NCBI GenBank assembly: GCA_001653155.1
Contig: BDEJ01000040.1
Location: 1-64,000 of the forward strand
Source of the DNA: Porphyromonadaceae bacterium H1
Lineage (GTDB): Bacteria > Bacteroidota > Bacteroidia > Bacteroidales > Paludibacteraceae
Direction: 5' to 3'
DNA: 64,000 bases
Under the pieces are notes generated by a model. That model saw only the letters and a list, made by a program, of their open reading frames with translations, made no database searches and was not told the origin of the DNA. A program made the position numbers and the translations under genes. This document shows positions 26,828 through 37,200 of this stretch, one piece after another (positions within the stretch are counted from its first letter, which is position 1; every line of letters starts with the position of its first letter).

Positions 26828-28774
26828 TCAATCGATTCTTTCGAGGGTAATCAGATTCAGTTCGAACCGGTCGGCATCTCCGTTTTGCCGCAGGTGAAAA
26901 GTTACGGAGTTGCTCTGCGGAGTAATGCGGATCTCTCCGACCGCTACTTTTTCTTTCCGTGTTTCCTTGTCCGCCTTCGTGGCAATCCAATCCGAAAGCT
27001 GTTTTTGCCGTTGCCACACCTGAAAATCCGCTCCCTGAGCTTTTTCGTGATAGTCCACCAACAGCCTGTACTTCCCTTCGGGGAGATCGCTGAGCATGAT
27101 TCGGACGGAACCTTTTCCGTAGGCGGTCATCATCAATCCCCGATCCTGAATGATTCCGATGCCTCTTTCGGGAGTAATCTCCATCAGTTGAGGGAAATAG
27201 ACATGCTCGCGCGGCAGATAAACTTCCCGCAGTTCATCGCGGGGTTCCATCTTGTTTGCCGGCGCACGATCGGCATAAAAGAGCGCTACGGAGGTGTAGT
27301 CTACCGGAAATTCGTTCCTTTCCGGGCCATGCTCCATACCGTGGTAAATCTCTTTCTCAAAAGGCATTTTGTCCGACAGGAAAAAACGATATCCGCCTGT
27401 CCGGGCCATAGGCAAGGAATAATCCAGAGAACCGTGGATGGGCATACTGATGCCTCGATCCCAACGGTCGAGCAACGCATACCAACCGCCGTTGTAATAA
27501 TCCTCGGAGCCGGTACCGTGCAGGCGACTCTTTCCATCCACATAGGTACTGTCGTCCCCTTCGAAAAAGAGCGTCATACCGGGACGCAAGGCCTGAGCCT
27601 GATGGATGCTCCCGACGTAATGCCCCTTTCCTTTGAAATCGAGAAAAGTGTAATATTTGCCGGCTTCGGGCTTCTCCCTGCGCCATACGGCATACAACTT
27701 TCCCTCTTGAGTCGCATTCCGAGCTTTTTCGTTGTAATAGACTCGGATCATGATCGATACGGGAGCTTGACTTGTTCCCGCTCTCTTTTTGTATATCAAC
27801 TTCATGCTGGCTTTTTTATCGTAAGGCATCGGCAGGTAGCAATAGTTCAGCGTCCCTTGCCTGCCCATGACGATGCTTCTCATAGCGGGTTTTCCGTAGG
27901 CATATCCGAAAAAATCGGCCAACGGGGCATAGACAGCCTCCAAGTCTTCACCGTCCCATCGGGCGGAAAGAAGAACATCTTTGTACAAGCCTTCGAAAGA
28001 GCTTCCACCGTCGATATCGAAACCAACGATGCGCCCGCCTCGGGTCTTATCGAAGAAAGCGAGCTCTTCTCCGGGGCGAAGGGTAAAGACCTTTTTTTCG
28101 GTTTTAATTCCGGCGGAGAGCCCGCTTGTGTAATTATACACAGTTGGCGAAATATCCGACCACAGCCGGCAGACTTCGGAAAGCAATTTTTGATCGGATC
28201 CGGACAAATTTCCCGTCCAGGATTCCACCTCGCAGCCCGGCAATTTGCGGTACTGAATCTGATGAAACATGATTTTTTCGCCCTGCAGAACAAGCTTCAA
28301 AGATTTGCGGAAAGGAATGGGAAGGTAGCAGTAGAAGCCACCGATCTCGTTGCCGCAAACCGGCTTCAGAAAAGGATAGACGGTTCCCGAAAAAAGGTCG
28401 GAAAAGCGAATTTTGAGTCGAGGTGACTTTTCTCCGTCGAAATAGAACAAAAGGCTGTCTTCGGTGGGAGTGGGTGTCCAAATGCGGTTTACCACGCCGG
28501 GGCCTTCGAAATCGGCCAATACAAGTCCTCCGTTTTCTTTGCGCAGGTAGGAGTATTTTCCCGAAAATCCGTCGTCGTTTCCTCCGCTGCGGTCGTAACT
28601 CGATTCCTGTTCAACAAGCTGATTGTGGCGGTACTGCGGCAATAGGTCGATGCGTTTGAGCTGTTCCAGCTCGTCGCTCCAGACGAAAGGCATCTTCTGA
28701 GCATAGGCCTGAAAGGCACACAGAAAAAGGAAAAACGCGGCGAAACTTCTTAGCGAAACTTTTATCATATCCAA
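26828..28774 (-). CDS. GH172 (DUF2961) protein, long form
   Basis: A 648-residue exported protein (signal peptide ending near FQAYAQ). It has a DUF2961/GH172 core: GPGVVNRIWTPTPTED, GKGHYVGSIHQAQ, FFEGDDSTYVDGK and GTGSEDYYNGGWY, where the Glu of GSED matches the acid/base position of characterised enzymes. A C-terminal extension of about 120 residues (IMLSDLPEGKYRLLVDYHEKA onwards) looks like a beta-sandwich. GH172 includes the Bifidobacterium difructose dianhydride I synthase/hydrolase and alpha-D-arabinofuranosidases from Dysgonomonas. It differs strongly from the shorter copy next to it. An ATG at 28768 is an alternative start. Confidence 0.82.
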   Translation of the reverse strand: MDMIKVSLRSFAAFFLFLCAFQAYAQKMPFVWSDELEQLKRIDLLPQYRHNQLVEQESSYDRSGGNDDGFSGKYSYLRKENGGLVLADFEGPGVVNRIWTPTPTEDSLLFYFDGEKSPRLKIRFSDLFSGTVYPFLKPVCGNEIGGFYCYLPIPFRKSLKLVLQGEKIMFHQIQYRKLPGCEVESWTGNLSGSDQKLLSEVCRLWSDISPTVYNYTSGLSAGIKTEKKVFTLRPGEELAFFDKTRGGRIVGFDIDGGSSFEGLYKDVLLSARWDGEDLEAVYAPLADFFGYAYGKPAMRSIVMGRQGTLNYCYLPMPYDKKASMKLIYKKRAGTSQAPVSIMIRVYYNEKARNATQEGKLYAVWRREKPEAGKYYTFLDFKGKGHYVGSIHQAQALRPGMTLFFEGDDSTYVDGKSRLHGTGSEDYYNGGWYALLDRWDRGISMPIHGSLDYSLPMARTGGYRFFLSDKMPFEKEIYHGMEHGPERNEFPVDYTSVALFYADRAPANKMEPRDELREVYLPREHVYFPQLMEITPERGIGIIQDRGLMMTAYGKGSVRIMLSDLPEGKYRLLVDYHEKAQGADFQVWQRQKQLSDWIATKADKETRKEKVAVGEIRITPQSNSVTFHLRQNGDADRFELNLITLERID

Positions 28775-28828
28775 TCTTTAACGGCAGCGAGAGTCGATCG
28801 ATTTTCAACTCTCGACGCATTTTCTACT

Positions 28829-29995
28829 TTAGTTCACTTCCAACTCTTCCCATTTAGGCAACGGCGGGAATTTGGCATGCGGTTCGGCCTGATACCAGAA
28901 GCAAACCGACGATATATCCGACTGCTGCGGCAGATAGCGTCCGCCATGGCGCCAACCCAAATCCTGAATGGTAATGCGCAGGTCTTTCTTGAAGCGGATG
29001 GGATCCATCACATGCCAACGGTAGAGGCCGAAACGCTGTCCGGCACGGTAAGTCATCTCGGGCGGAAGCACTTGCACCAGACCGGTATAAGGCGTGGTAA
29101 AAGTTACGTATTTCCCGTGACGGTCGAAATTGTAGGAACCGCAGAAATAGTCTTCCGTTCCGGTTCCGATGATGGTCGGGAATTGCTTGTCGCCATCCAT
29201 AAAGAACTTGATTTCCCCTTCGCCCCACCAACCATTGTTGTTCACTTGCCAGGCGAGATAAACGCCAACATAATGTCCTTCGCCTTTCACTCCGTCAATA
29301 ATCGTGTAGTCGGATGTGCTGTTCACTTTCGTGCGGCGGAACTGCGCGTGGAAGTAGGCGGCATCGGCCGGGACGTCGGTGAGCGTATAATCCACCTGAT
29401 AATAGAGGTTCATAGGGTCTGCATCGTTGATGTTGGTCATCGTGATACGACATTTCTTACGGAAAGGCATCACCCAATAACAGTTGAAGGCGCTGCCCGG
29501 ATTCACCGTTACCGGCAAAGAGTTGAGATGAGCGTATTCGTTCCATCCCATGCCGAAAAAATGTCCGATGGGGCACTCCACCGAAGGCTGGCTCTCCTCG
29601 TCCCAATAGATGCGGATAATGGAAAAGCGCCAATTTCCGGTGGGAGTCATCCAAATGTGCTGGATGGCTCCGGGTCCGTCGATTTCGGCCATGGTGAAAG
29701 TCTCGCCCGGCTGAATGGTAACAAAAGGATTCACTTTCCAGCCTTGCCCCAGATCGCGCGATGCGTGGGTGGCATTTGCCGTATTGCGGGGCGCCTTGGG
29801 GTCGGGTTTGGCCATCCCCCCCTTGCCTTTCTCGCCCGTGAAGTTTTCGGGACTTATGGAGCGCGTTTCGGCCTTCGAGAGGCGATAGAGATTGCCCATA
29901 TTCATATCGAGACCGTTGAAAGAAGGGTTCTGAGCCGTAATTCCGGCACAAAAAAGAAGAAGAACGACCGTGAAAAAGAATAATTTAGTCTGCAT
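28829..29995 (-). CDS. GH172 (DUF2961) alpha-D-furanosidase, short form
   Basis: A 388-residue exported protein (signal peptide MQTKLFFFTVVLLLFCAGITAQ). It is a compact GH172 enzyme: GPGAIQHIWMTPTGNWRF, IYWDEESQPSVECPIGHFFG, GEGHYVGVYLAW, GEGEIKFFMDGD and GTGTEDYF. Candidate catalytic residues are Glu259 or Glu261 (nucleophile) and Glu281 (acid/base), by the spacing of the Bifidobacterium enzyme (Glu270, Glu291). This architecture is close to that reported for D-arabinan-active GH172 enzymes. It probably removes terminal alpha-D-arabinofuranose in the periplasm. Confidence 0.87.
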   Translation of the reverse strand: MQTKLFFFTVVLLLFCAGITAQNPSFNGLDMNMGNLYRLSKAETRSISPENFTGEKGKGGMAKPDPKAPRNTANATHASRDLGQGWKVNPFVTIQPGETFTMAEIDGPGAIQHIWMTPTGNWRFSIIRIYWDEESQPSVECPIGHFFGMGWNEYAHLNSLPVTVNPGSAFNCYWVMPFRKKCRITMTNINDADPMNLYYQVDYTLTDVPADAAYFHAQFRRTKVNSTSDYTIIDGVKGEGHYVGVYLAWQVNNNGWWGEGEIKFFMDGDKQFPTIIGTGTEDYFCGSYNFDRHGKYVTFTTPYTGLVQVLPPEMTYRAGQRFGLYRWHVMDPIRFKKDLRITIQDLGWRHGGRYLPQQSDISSVCFWYQAEPHAKFPPLPKWEELEVN

Positions 29996-30028
29996 CGTAT
30001 AAAATTTATTGTATAAAATTAGAAAATT

Positions 30029-30064
30029 AAACTTTGCCGGAAGACAAATTCCCCGGCAAAGTTT
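30029..30064 (-). terminator. Hairpin inside the locus, between the SGNH and GH172 genes
   Basis: AAACTTTGCCGG (30029-30040) is a perfect complement of CCGGCAAAGTTT (30053-30064), a 12-bp stem with a 12-nt loop. Read in the direction of transcription it is followed by a U-rich stretch. It lies 7 bp after the SGNH stop codon and could partly terminate or process the transcript, lowering expression of the downstream enzyme genes relative to susC/susD. Confidence 0.75.
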
Positions 30065-30070
30065 TAAAAC

Positions 30071-32341
30071 CTACATACCCGGAAGTTTATATCCATCGGG
30101 TGTAATGATCATTGTATTAATGAAGTAATATTTTTTAGGATTGTTGTTGTTCGGACCTGCGGATAAGCTTATATCCACCGTTCCGTCTGCTGCCGGGCTG
30201 ATGCTTTTGACAACAGCCACCTTCGAAGTGTTGTTCGAGGCATCCAGCAGCGCAGAAGCTTCATTGCTTCCTTTCACAAGGTATTGGGTTTCTCTGTTGT
30301 CGGTTACCTTATCCCGTGAAGCATAAAAGACAAACTGGTATTTTTGCTCTCTGTTGAGTCCGTAAATCGTGAAACCGCTTGTCGGGTTATTTTCCCCACC
30401 CCAGAAAGCGTCTTTGGCTGCCTCAACCGGCAAATTCAAGGTATTGGTAGGCGTCCCGCTCTCGTTTCGATTGTTAAATCCGTCGGTAATGCTCATAGAC
30501 CAACCGGTATCGTTGTCCTTCTCGTCCTTTATTCCAAGCCGCGGAACATTGGATGCATCGGCAAAGAAATAGAAAGGCTTGCCGGCATCCAGCTTACCAA
30601 AGTCGATGTAAACCGGATGTTCGAGCCTAAAAGCACTTTGTGCAAAGGGGAGAGCTGCTCCTTCCGGAAGAATCACCATAGCATTGATTCCCAAAAACTT
30701 AGCCCACTGATGGTTGTTCGGTCCGGGACTCAGTTGAATCGTGATGCTTGCATCTTCCTGCGGTTCAATATTTTCCACAACCACGAACTTACCCAGGTTG
30801 TTATCGTTGTCGAGATAAGCTTTTCCAGTGTTTTTCCCGATTACGTTAAACTCCGTCTCGGTCTTGTCGTCGTTTATGGAACCGTAGAATACGAAAGTAT
30901 ATTTCTGCTTCTTGTTCAGGTTCGAGACACTGAAACTACTCTTATTGAAACGTACCCCATCGCTAAAGAACATATCCTGTGAAACCGATTGCGGGAGGCC
31001 CAAAGTATTCTGCAGGCCTCTGTCCAGTGTTCCCTGGAAAGCTTCCAGCACTTCGATGGCAAAGCCGGAATTTTCTCCCGAAGCATCCTTCAGATTGCTG
31101 AGTTTGACGTCGGCAGGCTTTTCAAAGTTATTAAATTTCCCTTCGGTCTTCACAGGTCCAAAATCTATGAAGATAGGCTGTTTCAATACAAATTCATTGG
31201 GAGCCGGAGACAGAAAATCTTGTAAAACGGTCACCTCTTTCGGATTTGCAACAGCCTCTTTGGCTGCCTTTTTTGCCAGATCGGCATCGTATTTATTCAA
31301 TACCTCGGGTTGAAAAGGATTGTCTGCAATGCCTCCGAACAATGCTTCGAACCAAGCGCAGGATGCCGTAAAACGGCCAATATTCACATTCAGATGATAG
31401 CCGTCGCGTGTAAATTTATCGCCGATGTAGCTGGTACGTCCATTCTGAATGGCCGTTCCGGCGGGAACAAGCAATTCGACTCCGGCCAAATCCTTGGCCT
31501 TCCATACTGCATCCACAATAGCGCGATACATGGTCATCTGATCCCTGTTGTAATTGCTGAAACCGTCGTGGCTGGAATCTTGGGCATAGGCCCAAGTCTG
31601 ATGAAGGATGAACTTCGCTTCCGGATTGGTCAGCATGGGTTTTGCAAAGGCCATCAATTTAGGAAGAAACTCCTGATATCCTTCTATTTTTCCCGAAAGC
31701 TGGCTCACTTCCTGAAAACTGATAAAATCCCAGTTTTCACGTTCGATGGCTTGCCTGACGGACTGATCGTTGAAAGCGTTTTTCGAACCGTCGGGTGATA
31801 TTACGCGCAACTGGTAATCGTTTCCGTTGCCGGATGCCTTCTCCCAATGTGTCTGAAGCGAACGTCCTCCGAAATAAAGGTTGGCTATAAGCACCTTACG
31901 CCCTGAGGCTTTTACCAGGTCATGCAGGTAATGCTCTATGGCATCGTCGGAAAAGCTGTTCCCAATCGCGAGAATCTTTATCACCCGGTCTTTGCCAACG
32001 TTCAGGTCGGAAAAATACTTGATCTTACCATCGGTCGACTCAATCTTAATTACGGTTTTTCCTTCTCCCTTTCCCGTAATCACCGCACTACCTGCATCGG
32101 AAGCTTCAATAGTAGCGATATTGCTATCGGCAATCGTCCAATTGAAGGTTTTAGAAGCGCTACCGAGGCTATCCACAATCGCTCGAATCGTGTATTTCTC
32201 TCCAACGGTTATCGAAACCGAGGTTTTATTCAAGCGGACAAAAGGCTTTCCGGATAAGTCCACCGAAAAGTTATCTTTTTTACACGATACAAGCGCCAAA
32301 AGAACAAGCAGCATACTTGCATATAACTTTATTGATTTCAT
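30071..32341 (-). CDS. SGNH (DUF4886-type) lipoprotein with Ig-like domain and two repeated C-terminal domains
   Basis: A 756-residue lipoprotein (lipobox LALVSC, Cys20), probably surface-exposed like its SusD neighbour. Order of domains: BIG2-like Ig domain (about 33-115), SGNH/DUF4886 hydrolase domain (about 118-345), then two related domains of about 180 residues (about 390-570 and 575-750). The two share HPVYIDFG/QPIFIDFG, an NLNKKQKYTFVFYGS/GLNREQKYQFVFYAS block, and LSPGPNN/LSAGPNN. Catalytic candidates: Ser129 (GNSFSD), and Asp313 and His316 (DGYHLN). It may remove acyl groups from the glycan; the repeats may bind carbohydrate. Confidence 0.78.
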   Translation of the reverse strand: MKSIKLYASMLLVLLALVSCKKDNFSVDLSGKPFVRLNKTSVSITVGEKYTIRAIVDSLGSASKTFNWTIADSNIATIEASDAGSAVITGKGEGKTVIKIESTDGKIKYFSDLNVGKDRVIKILAIGNSFSDDAIEHYLHDLVKASGRKVLIANLYFGGRSLQTHWEKASGNGNDYQLRVISPDGSKNAFNDQSVRQAIERENWDFISFQEVSQLSGKIEGYQEFLPKLMAFAKPMLTNPEAKFILHQTWAYAQDSSHDGFSNYNRDQMTMYRAIVDAVWKAKDLAGVELLVPAGTAIQNGRTSYIGDKFTRDGYHLNVNIGRFTASCAWFEALFGGIADNPFQPEVLNKYDADLAKKAAKEAVANPKEVTVLQDFLSPAPNEFVLKQPIFIDFGPVKTEGKFNNFEKPADVKLSNLKDASGENSGFAIEVLEAFQGTLDRGLQNTLGLPQSVSQDMFFSDGVRFNKSSFSVSNLNKKQKYTFVFYGSINDDKTETEFNVIGKNTGKAYLDNDNNLGKFVVVENIEPQEDASITIQLSPGPNNHQWAKFLGINAMVILPEGAALPFAQSAFRLEHPVYIDFGKLDAGKPFYFFADASNVPRLGIKDEKDNDTGWSMSITDGFNNRNESGTPTNTLNLPVEAAKDAFWGGENNPTSGFTIYGLNREQKYQFVFYASRDKVTDNRETQYLVKGSNEASALLDASNNTSKVAVVKSISPAADGTVDISLSAGPNNNNPKKYYFINTMIITPDGYKLPGM

Positions 32342-32372
32342 GTCTTTATCTTTTTATTATTCCCAAAAATTA

Positions 32373-34283
32373 TCAATATCCCGGAGCTTGTCTCAGGTTG
32401 GGATTAATATCCATCTGAGCTTGCGGGACAGGCCATAAATACATTTTCTTGTTGAAATAGCGATTCTTATAGAAAGTTCTCTTATAGTAAGCTGCCGGAT
32501 CACTATCGTCATCACTCTTTTTAGTTCCATTGAAATTCATCCCATATAATTTTACATCGAGGTATTTTTCTCCTAATTTCCAGCGACGTACATCGTGAAT
32601 ACGGATACCTTCGCAATTGAATTCCACCCGGCGTTCCTGTTGTATGGCACTACGCATCTCTTCCTGACTCAACCCGGCTTTCAGGCTGGGTATTCCCGCC
32701 CGTTCGCGTACGAGGTTCACGTACCTGTACACTTCGTCATTAGGACCTTGCGATTCGTTCAATGCTTCTGCATAGCCCAGATAGGCCTCGGCCAGACGAT
32801 ACAGAATACCCGGTTGATAAGGGAATTTGCCTTCTTTCGGGTAGACCTCCAAACTGATCCTTTTTCGTACATTATAACCATTTTGCGGTGCGTCAAAGGT
32901 ATTACCGGTATCCCTACCGCCTTGCAAAAATTCGGTCCTTCGTCCGGCAACTCCCAACCAGCATTCGCTGAATATAACCGAAACATAAAAACGAGGTTCG
33001 CGATTACAATACATATTGTATGTTCCCTGTAAGGTAATGGGGCTGACCCCTGCATTCTTATCTTCCTGAGTGGCTTCTCCTCCTCCCGGCCATCGTGTTT
33101 TTCTCACTTCTTTATTTATCGAAAAACCTTTTTCAACGTATCCGGACTCAGGGTTGATAATCGGAGATCCGTCTTCATTATAACCGATAATAGGCACGAG
33201 GCCGTTTTTCATGTAAAATGCATCCACCAATTCTTGCGTAACTCCCATACCGGCATTACCTCCAATGCCTTTAGGCAGATGATGCATCTGAAAATCACGT
33301 AATAAAGGATTATCGGGTCGTCCGAAAATAATCTCTTTATTTCCATCCGAGAATCGTTTGAGCGACATGTTGTAATACGACATAAAGGGGTCGATTGTTC
33401 TATCCGGATTGTATTCTTTGTATAGTTCGTAACCGGCGCCATGAGCCATTTCAATAAGCTCTTTGTGAGCATCAGCAGCTCGTGCCCATTTGTTTTTATC
33501 GTATTCGGGCTTGAAAAGATTTACTCCGGCCGCATTTTTCCAGTCTTTAAAATCCGGATTTCCATTAAACAAGGGGCTTGCCGCAAAAAGTAAAGTACGC
33601 GCCCGGATGGCCAAAGCCATAACCGCCGTAGCACGCCCCCAATTATTGTTTTCGGGATAAACGGCAGGGAGTTTCGTGGAAACATCCTTCAGTTCTTTAT
33701 CAATCCAATCCACAATCTCGTCATAGGGACTTTGTCCGATCATCATCTCCTCCGTAGGAGCATTCACATCGTATATAATACCCGCAGGAAAAGGAATGGG
33801 ACCGTAAAGCTCAATCATCGAAGCATAATAATAAGCAATCAGAAAGCGTACCTCATTCTTCATTTGTTCTACATATTCGGCCGTGAGACCTATCTCCGGA
33901 ATCACCCGTACCTCGCGCAGAAAAATCAAACCGCTCCGGATACGCTTCGGAAGTTCCACCCAACTATAGGGGTTCCATCTTGAGATCGGGCTCCAATTAG
34001 CCGTAGTATAAGCATAGGCGTGTTCCCAACCGAACTGACACCATTCTTGCGGGATGACCATATCATCTCCCATTACGTTGTATCCGTAATCTTTAAAGTA
34101 CCCCCAAAGCGGACTTGGAATGGAAGAATAAACGCTTGCCAACCAATCTTCCGTCCTGATTTTATCGGTAAAAACCTTTTCCATAGTCAGCTGATCGTCC
34201 GGAGCCTTATCGAGAAAGTCGGAACAAGCCGTCAGCAAGAAAGTCAGGGCAGAGAGTATGAATACAAAACTATATTTTTTCAT
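32373..34283 (-). CDS. SusD/RagB-family nutrient-binding outer-membrane lipoprotein
   Basis: A 636-residue lipoprotein with a signal peptide and lipobox (LLTACSDFLDKAP). The SusD fold is supported by the helical TPR-like segments (WGRATAVMALAIRARTLLFAASPLFNG) and the C-terminal RQERRVEFNCEGIRIHDVRRW-type signature, written here as IQQERRVEFNCEGI followed by RIHDVRRW. It forms the lid of the adjacent SusC channel and binds glycan at the cell surface. It starts 14 bp after susC, so the pair is translated together. Confidence 0.95.
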   Translation of the reverse strand: MKKYSFVFILSALTFLLTACSDFLDKAPDDQLTMEKVFTDKIRTEDWLASVYSSIPSPLWGYFKDYGYNVMGDDMVIPQEWCQFGWEHAYAYTTANWSPISRWNPYSWVELPKRIRSGLIFLREVRVIPEIGLTAEYVEQMKNEVRFLIAYYYASMIELYGPIPFPAGIIYDVNAPTEEMMIGQSPYDEIVDWIDKELKDVSTKLPAVYPENNNWGRATAVMALAIRARTLLFAASPLFNGNPDFKDWKNAAGVNLFKPEYDKNKWARAADAHKELIEMAHGAGYELYKEYNPDRTIDPFMSYYNMSLKRFSDGNKEIIFGRPDNPLLRDFQMHHLPKGIGGNAGMGVTQELVDAFYMKNGLVPIIGYNEDGSPIINPESGYVEKGFSINKEVRKTRWPGGGEATQEDKNAGVSPITLQGTYNMYCNREPRFYVSVIFSECWLGVAGRRTEFLQGGRDTGNTFDAPQNGYNVRKRISLEVYPKEGKFPYQPGILYRLAEAYLGYAEALNESQGPNDEVYRYVNLVRERAGIPSLKAGLSQEEMRSAIQQERRVEFNCEGIRIHDVRRWKLGEKYLDVKLYGMNFNGTKKSDDDSDPAAYYKRTFYKNRYFNKKMYLWPVPQAQMDINPNLRQAPGY

Positions 34284-34297
34284 ATCGCATTTCTTTT

Positions 34298-37200
34298 TTA
34301 ATTGTTAAAATTAATATTCAACCCGACAGAAACAGACTTCATCATCGGATATCTCAATCCGTTATTCGTATCCAGTTCCGGGTCCCACAAGCTAAACTGA
34401 GAGAAAGTCAAGAGGTTACTACCCCGTACAAACAAGCGGCAGTCGCGTATCCCGATCTTCCGAGTCCATTGCTGTGGAAAACTGTATCCTAATTCTACGT
34501 TCTTCAAACGCAAAAAGCTCATATCACGCAACCACCAGGTGGAGGGTTGTTCGTTATTAGCCACGGCAGTTCTTCCCAAACGAGGCCAGAATACATCCTG
34601 CTTGGGGTTATCAAGCGTCCATCGATCATCGATGTTGCTAAAAATATTCCCGGCTCCCAATACCGAGCCCGGCAACCAGTTTTCTCCATGTAAGATCCGG
34701 TACATTTTTCCCGAACCTTGGAAGAAAAAGCCGAAATCAAGAAGTTTATACCGTACATTAGCCCCGAAGCCGTAAACAATTTCCGGTGTTTGAGAGCCTC
34801 CGATAGCTGTTTTGTCGAACTCGTTGATCTCGTTGTCATTATTCATATTGCGGTACTTGATGTCACCGGGACGCAGATTTTTCACATCGCTGAACTTCTG
34901 AAGCGGAATACCGTCTTTCAGTTTTCCACTTGCATCAAAGTCGTCTTCCGTGAACAAGCCTTCGGCAATAAAACCGAATAATTGTCCGATAGGCTTGCCC
35001 AACTCCGAACGATGCGTACCTCTAAGTGCCAAAGGTTCGTCTTTTTCAAGAATCTCGTTATGTGCATAAGTGTAGTTGACAACGGCAGATACAAACCAAT
35101 CCCGATTGATTTGTTTATTGACATTGAGCGACATGTCGATACCCTGATTATCCACTTTACCAAAATTAGCCCATATATCTCTGTTGAAACCGGCCGACCC
35201 GGGAACGTTACGGCGTTGCATGAAAATATCTTTGCGGTTTTCTTTAAATACATCTACCACAAGATTTATTGCATTACCCCATAAGCCGACTTCAAGTCCG
35301 ATGTTTTTTTTGATTACCGTTTCCCAGGTGAGATTAGGAACACCAACATCTCCTTCGGCACGTCCAAGGTAGTAAATATCGTTTTCCGTTCCAAAACGGT
35401 AATAGCCGGTATCGGCAATGGTAGAAATATAAGCAAAACGACGCTTCGCAATATCCGGGTCCAAAATACTGTTACCGGCTTTCCCAATTGAGGCTCTGAT
35501 TTTCAAATTGGAAAGTACTTTTTGCGAAGCTTCCATAAATTTTTCCTGCGAAACCACCCAACCGGCTGCTATGGCCGGGAAGAAACCGAATCGTTTACCG
35601 GGAGCAAAATTTTCGGATCCGTTATATCCGAAGTTAAACTCTGCCACGTAACGTCTATCGAAGGTATAAGAAAGCCTTCCGGCAATCCCCTGATTCCGAT
35701 AGGGCAACTTATCACCCCGGTCAAAATCTTTTTGATTGTACAAAAACATCGAGTTAACATCGTGAATTCGATTGAATACACGCCCGTAGGAAAGCATCCC
35801 TTCCAGATAAACACTCTGTTCTCCCCACTCGGAACCCTTATCATAACCCAGATACTGCTCACCATGGTGTGTGTTGGAAATAATTAATTTACCATTCGCA
35901 TCGCGGGCAGTAGCAGTACTGAAATAATCCGGTGTTTTAGCACGAACAACCCAATTAGCAGAAAAGCGGTCGAAAGAGAAAGAAAGCCTGGCTTTTAAGC
36001 CGGGAGTAATAAATTTTAAATCCTGCTCAAGAGAGGTTAAGGACTCTATTCTACTGTGGCTGACTCTCTCAAATCCGCGTTGAGTGGACCATGCCCACGG
36101 ATTTTCCCTGGCAAAAACACGAGGTATTTTCCCATCGGCATAAACCGGCGGATGTACATAAGGAGGTATACGCATGGATTGAAAGAAAATACCATAGTTT
36201 GTCTCATCGTTCCCCGGAGGTGAATTCCTGGTTTGGAGGAATCCTCCTAAATTGACTCTCAAGAGTGTAGAAGGGGTGAGATTAACATCTACATTGGAAC
36301 GAACCGTATAGCGATCGACTTTCAAAGAGGAATCCCATTCCTGCTTGGGATCGCGACGCAGAATACCGTCTTCGGTATAATAACCCACTACCAGGGCATA
36401 GCGTAAAATATCGCTTCCTCCGTTAACACTTAAACTGGCTTTGGTCTGCTGAGCATTGTCCTTAGCAACTACCTTCCACCAATTTACATCAGGGTAGAGT
36501 TCCGGGTCTGTTTGATATTTATAATTCAACAGCTCGGCCTCGGTTTTAAAAGGAGCTTTCCCTTCATCAATATACATTTCATTCATCAGCTCCAAGTATT
36601 TGAAACTTCCAATGTAGTCCGGCAACTTAATGGGAGAAGTGAAGGATTGTTCCACTCGAAAATCTACCTGGGGTTTACCTATTTTTCCTCGTTTGGTATT
36701 AATCATTATCACACCGTTAGCGCCACGCACTCCATATACGGCACTGGCAGCAGCATCTTTGAGAACCGAGAAGGATTCGATTTCTTCGGGGTCGACTTCG
36801 TGAAGCGAACGCTCGATACCATCTATCAACACCAAAGGACGGGTGTTTCCTGCAAAAGAACTGATCCCCCGAATCCAGAAATCCGAATTGTTAAACCAAG
36901 GATTACCGCTGCGTTGTACGGCTATGACTCCCGATACCATACCGGACAGGTTGTTGCTAATCGAACGGCTGGGTGTCAGTTGTAATTTTGCAGGTTCGGT
37001 ATTGGAAATCGCCCCGACGACCGAGACCTTCTTTTGCGAACCGAAGCCCACAACAACCACCTCGTCCAGAGAGGCAAGCATTTCTTCCATAGCAACATCG
37101 ATAATCCCCCTATTACTAACATCTACTACTCGATCCTGAAAACCTAAATAAGAGAATTTAATCTTAGCTTCCTTCGACGTAACGCTCAAGTTATAAGTAC

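Noticed and set aside
26576-28426. 616-codon open frame on the plus strand
   Set aside because: Antisense to the long GH172 gene and part of its neighbour; no domain, no promoter or ribosome site.
28877-29983. 368-codon open frame on the plus strand
   Set aside because: Antisense to the short GH172 gene, whose catalytic motifs are clear.
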